DNA from: Hymenobacter terrenus
Lineage (GTDB): Bacteria; Bacteroidota; Bacteroidia; Cytophagales; Hymenobacteraceae
Reading direction: 5' to 3'
DNA: 64,000 nt
Assembly: GCF_000972495.1 (NCBI RefSeq)
Contig: NZ_LATM01000007.1
Coordinates: forward strand, 124,001-188,000
The stretch's first letter is position 1. Each line of letters opens with the position of its first letter. The position numbers and the translations under genes were made by a program. This document shows, piece after piece, positions 24,829-33,203 of this stretch. The notes under the pieces were generated by a model that was not told the origin of the DNA, did not search any database, and worked only from the letters and a program-made list of their open reading frames with translations.

Positions 24829-25042
24829 TCCGATGGTTCCGGAAACCCGTCCGATGTATCCGGAAACTCATCCGATGGTCCCGGTGGTGCATCCGGTGGC
24901 TCCGCAGGCCTTCCGATGAGCCCGGTTACGCATCCGATGGCTCCGGAAACTCGTCCGATGCATCCGGAAATGGTTCCGATAGCCCGGCAAACCTTCCGAT
25001 GCATCCGAAAACTGTTCCGATGGGTCCGGCACTTATCCGATG
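24829..25042. repeat. 21-bp tandem repeat block (about ten units)
   Basis: Units follow the pattern TCCGATGNN TCCGGNAACNNN (9 + 12 = 21 bp), repeated about ten times with substitutions; one inserted T near 24913 shifts the frame once. In the first plus-strand frame the unit encodes a heptapeptide of the type S-D-G-S-G-N-x. All six frames are largely open, so openness is no evidence of a gene. It sits in the 590-bp gap between the epimerase-like gene and PBP1A; I see no other feature in 24623-24828. Confidence 0.75.
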
Positions 25043-25084
25043 ATTCTAGAAGGCTTTCAGGGTGCGGCTTTGGAAGAGCGAAAC

Positions 25085-25130
25085 CTAGCGCAGTTTCTGC
25101 ATCAATGTAGAGCGAGCCGTAGCGCGAACA
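25085..25130. repeat. Half copy of the 139-bp MITE-like element
   Basis: Starting with CTAGCGCAGTTTCTGCATCA and running through GCGAGCCGTAGCGCGAAC, it matches one arm of the element at 17061-17199 base for base over most positions. The other arm is missing, so it is a decayed or truncated copy next to the tandem repeats. Confidence 0.65.
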
Positions 25131-25215
25131 TTGTCGGTCCGGCAGGTTGGTATCTCTTTCTAAAGGGCTTATCACCTACCCCCGGCCGTGTATTGCGAAA
25201 AAGCTTTACGGGGCT

Positions 25216-27615
25216 TTACCGCCGCACGCCTAAGCTATCTGGCACCCCTACCCCGCTGTTCATCTGCTCCAACAGATTGTCGGCGGCAATGGTATCCACG
25301 GCTTCGGCGCGGCGGCGGGGCTCGCTGGGAGAAACGCAATTATACTTCTTGATAATCTTCATCGACGGCTTGGGAAAGGGGCCGTAGGTGTAGCCCAACT
25401 CCTTGTCTTTGTAGATTTTCTCCATGAATTTGCCGAAGATGGGCAGGGCCGTGCGGCCACCCTCTCCTTGCTGCGAGCCGGTGAAGTGAATGCTGCGGTC
25501 TTCGCCACCCACCCACACGCCGGTCATGAGGTCTTTGGTCATGCCCATGTACCAGCCGTCGGAGTAGTTGGAGGTGGTGCCGGTTTTGCCGCCGATTTGG
25601 TTGTCTTTGCGCCAGAGGTCGGGGAAGTCCCAGAGGGCCTGGGAGGTGCCGCCGGGCTCTTCCATGCCGCCGCGCAGCATGTAGGTCATCAGCCAGGCAG
25701 TTTCGGCCGGGATGGCGCGCTTCTGCACGGGGTCAAACTGCTTGATGACGTTACCGTTGCGGTCCTCAATTCGCGTCACGAGGCGGGGCTCGGAGCGGAA
25801 GCCGGTATTCATGAAGGTGCTGTAGGCATCCACCATTTCGTACACGCTCACGTCGCCCGCCGACCCGAGGCCGATGCTGGGCACCGGCAGCAAGGAGCTG
25901 GTGATGCCGACTTTATGGGCGTACTTGGCCACATTTTCCCAGCCCACTTTCTCCGTCAGCTGGGCCGTGACAGAGTTTACGGAGCGGGCCATGGCGTGGC
26001 GCAGCGTCATGTTGATGCCGGTGTATTCGCGGGTCACGTTGTCGGGCTGCCACTCCATGGGCTGGCCGTTTTCGACGTACTTAATGGTCACGCGCTGGTC
26101 GCGGATGCGGTCGCAGGGCGAATAGCCATTGTCGAGGGCGGTGAGATAGACGAAGGGCTTGAACGTGGAGCCGGCCTGGCGCTTGCCCTGTTTTACGTGG
26201 TCGTACTGAAAAAAGCGGTAGTCCAGCCCGCCCACCCAGGCCTTGATGTGGCCGGTGAAGGGGTCCATGGTCATCATGCCGGCTTGCAGGAAATGCTTGT
26301 AGTAGGCCAGCGAATCGAGCGGCGACATGACGAGTGTGGTGTCGTTGTCGTCGTGCTTCCAGGTAAAAACCTTCATCGGCCGCTTGGCGTGCAGGGCCGA
26401 ATCAAGGCGCTGGGGATGGTTTTTGTAGCGAGCAGCCAGGCTTTTGTAGCTCTCGGTGCGCTTCATCTGGGTTTCGATGAAGTCGGGGATTTCATTGCCT
26501 TTGTCGTCGACCCAGGGGTTCTTGTCCTTGTTGCGCCAGAAGTTGTCGAAGGTGCGCTGCAAGGTTTTCATCCGCTCGTGCAGGGCCTTTTCGGCATGAG
26601 CCTGCACGCGGGAATCGATGGTGAGGTAGATTTTGAGGCCGTCGCGATACATGTCGTGGCCGGTGCTGTCGCACCAGGCATCCACAAACTGGCTGATGGC
26701 GCTGCGGAAGTAGGTATCGGGCCCGTCAATGTGACGCTCGACGTGGTAATCGAGCACGATGGGCGTGGCTTTGAGAGCCTGAATTTCGGCGGCGGGCAGC
26801 ACGCCGGCCTGGCCCATGCGGTCGAGCACCACATTGCGGCGGCGCAACGCGGCCACCGGGTGAAAACGCGGGTTGTAGGCCGTGGGGTTGTTGAGCACGC
26901 CCACCAGCATGGCCGCCTGCTCGGGCTTAAGACTGTCGGGGGAAGTATTGAAAAAGGTTTTGGCAGCTACCTTGATGCCAAAGGCGCTGGAACCATACTC
27001 TACGGTGTTAAGGTACATCCGCAGAATTTCCTCCTTGGTGTAGCGCTCTTCCAGGTCCACGGCCGTGAGCCACTCCTTGGTTTTGGCCACGATGGTGCTC
27101 ACCACCGGGATGTAGCCCAACGCTCCACGGCTCTGCTGCCGACGGATTTTGTAGAGGTTTTTGGCGAGCTGCTGGGTGATGGTGGACCCCCCTCGCTTCT
27201 CCCCGCGTAGCGACGAGTAGAAGCCCCCAAGCACGGCCGCGAGGTCGATACCCGAATGCTCGTAGAAGCGCACATCTTCGGTGGCAATCAGCGCCTTAAT
27301 AAGCAAAGGAGACATCTGACTGAGCAGCACCGGCGAGCGGTTTTCGCGGAAGTATTTACCAATCAAGACTCCATCGGAAGTATACAGTTCCGAGGCTTGT
27401 TCAACCTTGGGGTTCTCCAAATCCGACAAGCTCGGTGACTTCCCGAATAGGAACATAAAGTTGGTGCTCACCAGAAAAGGATACACCAAAAACAGAATAA
27501 TGACGAGGCCAAACAGTACCCAGGCCCAACTAGCCAGCCGCAGGGGCCAGCGCCGGCGCGGCACTTTCGGTTTAGAGCCAGAAGGAGCAGAAATGGGCGG
27601 TTTTGGGTCGGCCAT
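25216..27615 (-). CDS. Penicillin-binding protein 1A (bifunctional)
   Basis: A 799-residue class A PBP that polymerises and cross-links peptidoglycan. It has a short Pro/Lys-rich cytoplasmic tail, a single transmembrane helix (WAWVLFGLVIILFLVYPFLV), a glycosyltransferase GT51 domain with EDVRFYEHSGID and GGSTITQQLAKNLY, and a transpeptidase domain with the active Ser in GSTFKPFVYLT, the SVN motif in MARSVNSVTA and the KTG motif in GGKTGTTSNYSDGWY. I start at the ATG 27615; the frame opens 12 bp earlier. It is not in an operon. Confidence 0.94.
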   Translation of the reverse strand: MADPKPPISAPSGSKPKVPRRRWPLRLASWAWVLFGLVIILFLVYPFLVSTNFMFLFGKSPSLSDLENPKVEQASELYTSDGVLIGKYFRENRSPVLLSQMSPLLIKALIATEDVRFYEHSGIDLAAVLGGFYSSLRGEKRGGSTITQQLAKNLYKIRRQQSRGALGYIPVVSTIVAKTKEWLTAVDLEERYTKEEILRMYLNTVEYGSSAFGIKVAAKTFFNTSPDSLKPEQAAMLVGVLNNPTAYNPRFHPVAALRRRNVVLDRMGQAGVLPAAEIQALKATPIVLDYHVERHIDGPDTYFRSAISQFVDAWCDSTGHDMYRDGLKIYLTIDSRVQAHAEKALHERMKTLQRTFDNFWRNKDKNPWVDDKGNEIPDFIETQMKRTESYKSLAARYKNHPQRLDSALHAKRPMKVFTWKHDDNDTTLVMSPLDSLAYYKHFLQAGMMTMDPFTGHIKAWVGGLDYRFFQYDHVKQGKRQAGSTFKPFVYLTALDNGYSPCDRIRDQRVTIKYVENGQPMEWQPDNVTREYTGINMTLRHAMARSVNSVTAQLTEKVGWENVAKYAHKVGITSSLLPVPSIGLGSAGDVSVYEMVDAYSTFMNTGFRSEPRLVTRIEDRNGNVIKQFDPVQKRAIPAETAWLMTYMLRGGMEEPGGTSQALWDFPDLWRKDNQIGGKTGTTSNYSDGWYMGMTKDLMTGVWVGGEDRSIHFTGSQQGEGGRTALPIFGKFMEKIYKDKELGYTYGPFPKPSMKIIKKYNCVSPSEPRRRAEAVDTIAADNLLEQMNSGVGVPDSLGVRR

Positions 27616-27743
27616 GCGGGGCAGCAAGTGGAATGCGGGGTCCGGAAACCGCCGCGCGGAAGGGCAAATATACCAGCCCCCCGCCCCAAAAGGTCAGCGC
27701 TAATGGTGTAAGTGCAAAATTCGGGTCCGGCTGCGACCAGCTG

Positions 27744-28202
27744 CTAGGAGCGTTGCCGGACCGCGAGCAGAGCGTGGTGGTGCACGTTGCGGAGAGCTTT
27801 GGCCCGGCGGCGCTGCCAGTGCCAGCCCAGTTCGCCCAAGGCCAGCAGGATAATACCCAAGCCCAGGAAATAGCTCCAATATAACATCCTGATTTGCCCC
27901 CGTGTGGGCGAATCCAGTTCCTGAAACAGCAACAAGCCCCACAGCTCATCGACTAGGGTGAAGCCCCACACGGCGGCGGCAAATAGGCGCCCAACCCGCC
28001 CCAGGGCCAGCTGCCAGTGCAGCAAATACAGAATTACGCCCGGCAGCGCCGACAGCAACACCAACGGCGCCTCCTGCACCAAAGGCAGGCCCAGAAAAAC
28101 GATGCTCAACGTTTCCTTTAATACCTGGGCGGTGGCCAGGGCCCGGCCCAGGCGGGAAAGTTTCGGAACGACGGGTAGTGGGTGTAGATGTGTTATCGGC
28201 AT
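27744..28202 (-). CDS. Small polytopic membrane protein, unknown
   Basis: A 152-residue protein from the ATG 28202 (MPITHLHPLPVVPKLSRLG). Four hydrophobic segments are visible (LSIVFLGLPLVQEAPLVLLSA, partly; ALPGVILYLLHWQLAL; LFAAAVWGFTLVDELWGLLL; LYWSYFLGLGIILLALGELG), ending in a basic His/Arg tail. No family is recognised. It follows another small membrane protein gene on the same strand by 54 bp, and the two may be co-transcribed. Confidence 0.55.
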   Translation of the reverse strand: MPITHLHPLPVVPKLSRLGRALATAQVLKETLSIVFLGLPLVQEAPLVLLSALPGVILYLLHWQLALGRVGRLFAAAVWGFTLVDELWGLLLFQELDSPTRGQIRMLYWSYFLGLGIILLALGELGWHWQRRRAKALRNVHHHALLAVRQRS

Positions 28203-28256
28203 AGAGCAGGGGCAGATGCGGAGCAGCCAACGGCCCCCTAAGATACTGAACAACCG

Positions 28257-28649
28257 CTAGTAACGGCGCATCATTATCCGAGAAGCCTGGCAACGCCAAG
28301 TAAGTATCACAATGAGCAAGCCTTTTACGGAATCAAGCAGCAAATTGTCGGGCTTGCCGAATACGTAATAAATGCCAATTCCGATGCCTATCCACCAAAC
28401 TCCCAGCAAGTAGCACCACGTAGCGTAGCCGCGCCGACGCTGCCACACCTGCCCAAAGGCCACCATTGCCATCAACAATACCAGGAGCAACAGCCACCCC
28501 AATACGTAAGTCAGAAAAATAGTATCAGGTCCGTATTTTACCCCAAACTGAGCCAGCGTCAGAGCCGGAGCAAAAAAGAAGCCACCCGTCAGAGCCAGTT
28601 CGAGGAGCAGGGCGATAAAGAGTACAACCAAAAGCAGCGTACGGGCCAT
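28257..28649 (-). CDS. Small polytopic membrane protein, unknown
   Basis: A 130-residue protein with about four transmembrane segments: LLLVVLFIALLLELALTGGF, TIFLTYVLGWLLLLVLLMAM, ATWCYLLGVWWIGIGIGIYY and SVKGLLIVILTW. Short basic loops (QVWQRRRGY) lie between them, so the loop is probably cytoplasmic. It resembles many small Bacteroidota inner-membrane proteins with no assigned function. The start is the ATG at 28649. Confidence 0.6.
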   Translation of the reverse strand: MARTLLLVVLFIALLLELALTGGFFFAPALTLAQFGVKYGPDTIFLTYVLGWLLLLVLLMAMVAFGQVWQRRRGYATWCYLLGVWWIGIGIGIYYVFGKPDNLLLDSVKGLLIVILTWRCQASRIMMRRY

Positions 28650-29009
28650 GTAGCGAAGGCAAGTGTGAAACCGTCACGGGCCTTTCTTGGTCGGGGAAGC
28701 CCTAATGGGTCGCCAAGCTAAACAATAAACTTGGATAAGTCATTATTCCAAGCTTATGCTCCAACTTTTACCCTGCTATTGATCCATTGGCAATGCGATT
28801 GTTAAAGCCTGCTACTGTTCATATTCTCAACTTGGCCCTCTTTTTTCCAGTCTATTTCCTACCAAAGGTCACCCATACACTAATAATTGAGGAAGCGTAC
28901 CTTTCTCTGCCGGTGGTAGTGTACCACCACGAAACCTGCGGACAATTCACAGCATTGCTCCGTTTTTACACTGCCACCGCACTCGGCTTCCTGAATCTAA
29001 GCTTTCCCA
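28650..29009. other. Spacer with one weak plus-strand ORF
   Basis: About 360 bp of lower GC. A plus-strand frame from the ATG at 28793 to 29035 would encode about 80 residues with two hydrophobic stretches (HILNLALFFPVYFLPKV), but it runs 26 bp into the opposite-strand small membrane protein gene and has no visible ribosome binding site. I do not accept it as a gene. Confidence 0.4.
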
Positions 29010-29231
29010 TCAATGCGAAGACCAGAGCAACATGAGTTGCGTGAAAGCCAGGAGTAGCAGGCTCAGAAGCAACACCGTGCCGGGCAGCACCCCGCGTAGC
29101 AGCCGCAGGCGGCGCAGGTCCGGCGAGGGTGCTCGTTCCTGCCAAGTGAGCAGGAAACCGAGCGCGGCTACATCGCCCACGCAAAAGAGGACACCCAGCA
29201 ACGTGAGGACAAATTGAGAGACGGAGGCCAT
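29010..29231 (-). CDS. Two-helix small membrane protein (73 aa)
   Basis: From the ATG at 29231, 73 residues: MASVSQFVLTLLGVLFCVGD leads into a first transmembrane helix, a short charged loop (WQERAPSPDLRRLRLLRG) and a second helix (TVLLLSLLLLAFTQLMLLW). It lies 34 bp after the DUF4173 gene on the same strand and would be co-transcribed with it. It is easily missed because a much longer frame (29010-29585) contains it. Confidence 0.6.
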   Translation of the reverse strand: MASVSQFVLTLLGVLFCVGDVAALGFLLTWQERAPSPDLRRLRLLRGVLPGTVLLLSLLLLAFTQLMLLWSSH

Positions 29232-29265
29232 GGGATGATTTTTTGAAGTTTTGACAAACAGCTGT

Positions 29266-30921
29266 TTAGAATTTACTTCGCCTGCGAGGCTCGGCATTCG
29301 CGGATAGTCGCCCGTAAGCCCGCCAGTCGGCCCAGGTGCGGCTCTGCCAGTCGGTGTGGGCGGCGTAGTAGGCCGTCCAGGTGGCGGCGGCAATATTGAG
29401 CTGCACCTGAGCATCGGCGGCTGAGATGGGCACGGTGGTGCCAGATTCGTCCTCGGCAGTAAGGTGGGGAGCTTGGTCGAGCACGGCGCGGCGAGCCAAC
29501 AGCGTAGGCAACGTCCGGCCGGGCATCTGCAGGAGGAAGCCAATATCAATGTTCCGAAACCGGGGCTGGAGGTTGTATTCGGCAATCCAGACTTCCCAAT
29601 TGCCCGCCGCCAGCAGGAGCATCACCACATAGGTAGCCAGCGAATTGAGACGGATAAGGCTGTAAGCCGAGCGGCGCTGCCAGATTTTCAGCAGCACCGT
29701 GACCAAGCCAAAAAACGTGAGCAGTAAAAAGAAGCACACACCAATACGCTTGTAAGCCAAGCCACTGTGCAGAATATAATAATAGTTGCGCAGCCCTACG
29801 GAGGTAGCCAGCACGGCATTCTGCGCCACCCACACCGTGGCGCCCCAACGCAGCCACGGCAAGCCGGACGAGTAGAAATTCAGGTTGCGGCGGAAAAACC
29901 AGAGCACGATGCCCATGGCCAGCAGGATGCTGAAGATGAGTACATACGTTCCCTCGTGCACGAACTGCGTCAAGTCGAACCCCGGCGCGGGCACGAAGCC
30001 AAACCACAGCCAGTGAATATCAATGGCATTCAGGACCAGCAGCAGCAAATTCACCAGGCTAAAGACGGCCACGGCGACAATGAATTCCTTACGTAAATCG
30101 AGCGCCCGGCTGGTTTTCCAGCGAAAATCGGGCCGGCGCACGCTAAAAGACGCCACTTGGTCGCGCTGCCGTCGAATAAATTCACCAAAGCGCGACTCAT
30201 GGTCGGCGAAATAATACACTGGCACCGTCACCACCACTCCGGCCGTCACCAGAAAGCCCAGCGAGAAAAACAGAAAGTGGGCGAATGATATGTCCGGTAG
30301 CAGCCGCGCCAGCCAGTCACCCAGCAACGCCAGCACCCGGCTACTTAAGCTTTCATAACGCGGATTTGCCAACGCAAACAGCCAATGGAACGTCCCCAGA
30401 ATTCCCAATGGCACCAGAAACAAACGGCCGTAGAACCAGCTCCAGCGCACTCCCGCACTAGTATTGTGCGGTGCTCGCAGGCCGCGCAACACCCGCAGCC
30501 AAGCCTGCGCCAGATTATTTGCGGCGGTTAGCAAGGCATAGAGCACGAGTTTCAGGTGCGGCTGGTTCACGTAGCCGAGCAGCATTAGCACCGACACCAT
30601 GCACGCCAGGGCGGCGGCCCCGGAACCGTACACCGCCATCATGAGACCACTGAACAGACTGCCACCGACCATCAGCCAGAAGTAGCCCGAGCGCCGCACT
30701 GCCGCATGGCGCAGCAGCTGCACCAACTGCACCGTCACAACAAAAATCGTAAATACGAGCAGGTTAACACCACTGTTTTTCTGCCAGAACAGCCAGTCGA
30801 ATAGCACTACGCCCAGCGGCAGGAACAGTTTTTGAGCAGCGGTGAGTGGTGTAATGGCGGGTTTGGCGGAGCTGTCGTGGGCAAGCGGCCATTGGCCAGC
30901 AGATTCAGCTATTGGAATCAT
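29266..30921 (-). CDS. DUF4173 domain membrane protein
   Basis: A 551-residue integral membrane protein with about twelve hydrophobic segments, matching the DUF4153/DUF4173 pattern (KLFLPLGVVLFDWLFWQKNS at the start, GFVPAPGFDLTQFVHEGTY and GLRNYYYILHSGLAYKRIGV in the middle). The C-terminal 110 residues are soluble, with WEVWIAEYNLQ and RTWADWRAYGRLS. Function unknown. In Bacteroidota these genes often accompany a small winged-helix regulator, as here (31136-31429). An operator palindrome lies 20 bp upstream of its ATG. Confidence 0.85.
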   Translation of the reverse strand: MIPIAESAGQWPLAHDSSAKPAITPLTAAQKLFLPLGVVLFDWLFWQKNSGVNLLVFTIFVVTVQLVQLLRHAAVRRSGYFWLMVGGSLFSGLMMAVYGSGAAALACMVSVLMLLGYVNQPHLKLVLYALLTAANNLAQAWLRVLRGLRAPHNTSAGVRWSWFYGRLFLVPLGILGTFHWLFALANPRYESLSSRVLALLGDWLARLLPDISFAHFLFFSLGFLVTAGVVVTVPVYYFADHESRFGEFIRRQRDQVASFSVRRPDFRWKTSRALDLRKEFIVAVAVFSLVNLLLLVLNAIDIHWLWFGFVPAPGFDLTQFVHEGTYVLIFSILLAMGIVLWFFRRNLNFYSSGLPWLRWGATVWVAQNAVLATSVGLRNYYYILHSGLAYKRIGVCFFLLLTFFGLVTVLLKIWQRRSAYSLIRLNSLATYVVMLLLAAGNWEVWIAEYNLQPRFRNIDIGFLLQMPGRTLPTLLARRAVLDQAPHLTAEDESGTTVPISAADAQVQLNIAAATWTAYYAAHTDWQSRTWADWRAYGRLSANAEPRRRSKF

Positions 30922-30940
30922 AATGATTGATTGCTAAAGA

Positions 30941-30957
30941 ACTTTGTATTTCAAAGT
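30941..30957. promoter_or_regulatory. Operator palindrome ACTTTG-N5-CAAAGT
   Basis: ACTTTGTATTTCAAAGT, 20 bp upstream of the DUF4173 start. Nearly the same sequence lies before the membrane-protein/regulator pair at 32119-32135, so both transcription units probably answer to the same regulator, most likely the winged-helix protein at 31136-31429. Confidence 0.7.
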
Positions 30958-30987
30958 AACATGTCAAAAAAAAGATTTTAGGGTCTA

Positions 30988-31023
30988 TGTGAACATCATG
31001 CAGAGGGTAGCATGATGTCCACA
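30988..31023. repeat. Inverted repeat with GCATGATGT arms
   Basis: TGTGAACATCATGC and GCATGATGTCCACA, 14-nt arms with one mismatch around 8 bp, in the 214-bp gap between the regulator and DUF4173 genes. It may be a weak terminator for the regulator transcript or a small dispersed repeat. Confidence 0.45.
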
Positions 31024-31135
31024 TCGTGGAACCGCTGGTCAGCAGAGCTAACGCGGGAGCTTTTGCTCCACGCAAGATATTGCGCGGTGTCTGCATGAGA
31101 TTCTGCTCTATTGCTCTCATCTTCTGGTCTGACTT

Positions 31136-31429
31136 CTAGCCTCGCAGTAGCTTCTCCAGCGTAGCCAAGTGTTGCTGAAACGCGGTTTTGCCGGCGGCGG
31201 TGGCCGAATAGGTTGTGTTGGGTTTCTTGCCGATGAATTGCTTGCTTACCAACACGTATTCAGCCTTTTCGAGGGCGGCGACGTGGCTGGCGAGGTTGCC
31301 GTCGGTAAGGTCAAGCGCCTCTTTCAGGTCGTTGAAACTCACGGATTCGTTGGCCATCAGCACGGCCATCACGCCCAGCCGTACGCGGTGGTCGAAAGCC
31401 TTGTTGAGGGTATGGATAAGGTGCTTCAC
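31136..31429 (-). CDS. Winged-helix transcriptional regulator (HTH_27/MarR-like)
   Basis: A 97-residue DNA-binding protein consisting only of a winged helix: FDHRVRLGVMAVLMANESVS, recognition helix region DLTDGNLASHVAALEKAEYV, wing QFIGKKPNTTYSATAAGKTA. Such regulators form dimers and repress adjacent membrane-protein genes. The GTG start overlaps the stop of the upstream membrane-protein gene by 4 bp. The palindromes at 30941 and 32119 are its likely operators. Confidence 0.85.
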   Translation of the reverse strand: MKHLIHTLNKAFDHRVRLGVMAVLMANESVSFNDLKEALDLTDGNLASHVAALEKAEYVLVSKQFIGKKPNTTYSATAAGKTAFQQHLATLEKLLRG

Positions 31430-32106
31430 CGGGACACTACGGTTTTGACGGGCGCGGCGGCCGGGCCCGGCCGCTCGTAGCGATTATACATCACCAGCCC
31501 GTAGCCAATGTGACCCAAGCCAAAGCCCAGCGCGAAGAAAATCAATCCCCAGCCAGGCAGTAGCATGCATACCAAGCCCAAGGTAATCTGAGTGAGCCCC
31601 AGCCACCGGATTTCGTCTAGCGTGAACTTACTGGCATTGAGCAGCGCGAGGCCATAAAACACCAACAGGCCGGGCACCACCATAGCCGCATCGCCGCCCA
31701 GGTAGAGGCGCAGGCAAAACAGGCCACCCGTCACCAACGGTATTGTTAGCGCCACGGCTACCCGCCGGGCAGGGCCGCTCCACAGTGTTTGCCCGTCGTT
31801 TCGGGTGCGGCGCTGGGTGAAGTAGAACGCGACCAGCAGCGCCATACCTATCATGCCGCCCGCCAGCAGCAACAAAAATGGCAAGGCCACCCGCCGCTCC
31901 TCCACCGAGGTTTGCATGAGTCGTAGGTAGCCCTCGGGGTATTCGCTCTGCAAATAGAGGTGACCGGCCGCCGCGCCCGCCAGCGCCACTACTCCCGCCC
32001 CTACCCCGCTCAAGCCCGAGAGCGATAAGAAGCGCGAGCTGCGCTCCATGATGGCGCGGATTTCGGTAAGTTGGGCGAGTGGGTCGGAGTTGGCGGCGGG
32101 CTTCAT
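31426..32106 (-). CDS. Polytopic membrane protein coupled to the regulator
   Basis: A 226-residue membrane protein from the ATG 32106 (MKPAANSDPLAQLTEIRAIM); a longer upstream frame is not protein-like. Six hydrophobic segments are seen (VGAGVVALAGAAAGHLYL, ALPFLLLLAGGMIGMALLVA, VAVALTIPLVTGGLFCLRL, VVPGLLVFYGLALLNAS, LGLTQITLGLVCMLLPGWG, IFFALGFGLGHIGYGLVMYN). It is the first gene of a two-gene unit with the regulator and has the operator 13 bp upstream. Function unknown. Confidence 0.75.
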   Translation of the reverse strand: MKPAANSDPLAQLTEIRAIMERSSRFLSLSGLSGVGAGVVALAGAAAGHLYLQSEYPEGYLRLMQTSVEERRVALPFLLLLAGGMIGMALLVAFYFTQRRTRNDGQTLWSGPARRVAVALTIPLVTGGLFCLRLYLGGDAAMVVPGLLVFYGLALLNASKFTLDEIRWLGLTQITLGLVCMLLPGWGLIFFALGFGLGHIGYGLVMYNRYERPGPAAAPVKTVVSR

Positions 32107-32118
32107 AAGTCTCGAAGT

Positions 32119-32135
32119 GCTTTGTATTGCAAAGT
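32119..32135. promoter_or_regulatory. Operator palindrome overlapping a -7 box
   Basis: GCTTTGTATTGCAAAGT, matching the site at 30941-30957 at 15 of 17 positions. On the minus strand its outer edge is part of TAACTTTG (32130-32137), a perfect TAnnTTTG box, so a bound regulator would block the promoter. Confidence 0.7.
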
Positions 32136-32206
32136 TATGAAAGAAATTCGGTACGCTTGCATTAGTTAATCTTTTTTTGAAGCTGTTTGGAAAGCCACTG
32201 GCTGTC

Positions 32207-32280
32207 ATGCTGCGCGCAGTGAAGTATCTCCGTAACGGGGCTCTGCTAAGCCGTGGCCACCTGCTTGTCAGCAGGCTTCC
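32207..32280. repeat. TGTCATGCTG...GAAG-ATCTC dispersed repeat
   Basis: TGTCATGCTGCGCGCAGTGA followed by AGTATCTC closely resembles TGTCATGCTGAGCGCAGTCG followed by AAGCATCTC at 51067-51095. Both lie in intergenic DNA and have no coding content. Confidence 0.45.
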
Positions 32281-32326
32281 ACCCGTAAAAGCACCGAACA
32301 GCCCCTTTTCTGCGTACGTTCGGGTC

Positions 32327-33175
32327 ATGCGCCTCCGCCTTCGTTTGTTTGAGTTTGAAGACCTACCGTGGTTCCCGGCCATTATCCGCGCCGGAATGAT
32401 GGACTACCTGCGGTTTATGATTTCGGCGCTGGGCACTTACCGGCCCATCACGCCCTTGCTGGCCGAGGGGCTGCGCCGCACCCGGCAGACCACCGTGCTG
32501 GAGCTGGGGGCGGGAGGCGGGGGCGGCACCGAAACTGTGCTGGCGAGCCTACGGGCCCAGAGTCTGCCCGAAGCAACCATCACCCTCACCGACCTCTATC
32601 CCCAGCCCGCCACCTGGGCCGACATTGCCGAACGCACCCGGGGCGCCATCGGCTACGAGCCGGCTCCAGTGAATGCCCTGGCTGTGCCGGCGCACCTGCC
32701 GGGCTTTCGAACTATTTTCTCCGCCTTCCATCACTTTCCCCCGGCCTCGGCCGAAGCCCTGCTGCGCGATGCCGTGCAAGCGGGCACCGGCATTGGCGTG
32801 TTTGAGGGAGCGGGCAAGCACTGGTGGGAGCTGCTGCTGGCCTGGACGGTACTGCCAGTGGCGCAGTTGCTGCTTACTCCGTTCTTTCGCCCTTTCCGAC
32901 TCAGCCGACTGGTATTCACTTATTTAATACCCATTATTCCACTCTGTACTATCTGGGATGGGTCGGTGTCGCTGCTGCGCATGTACTCCATCAAGGGCCT
33001 ACTGGAACTGGCCCAACGAGCTGACCCCACGAGCCAGTTTACCTGGCAGGCCGGCAAAAAGCGTCATTGGTGGGGCCCCCAAGTCACCTACTTAGTGGGT
33101 TGGCCGAGCGCTGCGCTTCATGAAGAGACAAGAAGGAGGAAGAAGGAAGCGTTATCCGAGCAACCTTTGCATTGA
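32327..33175 (+). CDS. SAM-dependent methyltransferase-like protein
   Basis: A 282-residue protein from the ATG 32327 (MRLRLRLFEFEDLPWFPAII). The AdoMet-binding motif I is TTVLELGAGGGGGTETVLAS, followed by ITLTDLYPQPATWADI and TIFSAFHHFPPASAEALLRD, the arrangement of a Rossmann-type methyltransferase. Residues 165-210 contain hydrophobic stretches (LLLAWTVLPVAQLLLTPFF, LVFTYLIPIIPLCTIWDG), suggesting membrane association and a lipid-like substrate. Its 3' end overlaps or abuts the UbiA-family gene, so the two probably act in one pathway (inference). Confidence 0.7.
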   Translation: MRLRLRLFEFEDLPWFPAIIRAGMMDYLRFMISALGTYRPITPLLAEGLRRTRQTTVLELGAGGGGGTETVLASLRAQSLPEATITLTDLYPQPATWADIAERTRGAIGYEPAPVNALAVPAHLPGFRTIFSAFHHFPPASAEALLRDAVQAGTGIGVFEGAGKHWWELLLAWTVLPVAQLLLTPFFRPFRLSRLVFTYLIPIIPLCTIWDGSVSLLRMYSIKGLLELAQRADPTSQFTWQAGKKRHWWGPQVTYLVGWPSAALHEETRRRKKEALSEQPLH

Positions 33176-33203
33176 TTGTTCACTCTTCATTCTTCGTCTC
33201 CCA

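Noticed and set aside
24829..25042. Possible CRISPR array
   Set aside because: Units are contiguous 21-bp degenerate repeats without unique spacers, and no cas gene is in the window.
24754..25110. Plus-strand ORF through the 21-bp repeats
   Set aside because: The repeats are open in all frames, the heptapeptide frame breaks midway, and there is no signal peptide or ribosome binding site.
25468..27210. 580-residue plus-strand frame opposite PBP1A
   Set aside because: Antisense shadow of a gene with all catalytic motifs of a class A PBP; no recognisable domain on the plus strand.
28793..29035. About 80-residue plus-strand ORF with hydrophobic stretches
   Set aside because: It overlaps the better-supported small membrane protein gene on the other strand and has no ribosome binding site or recognisable family.
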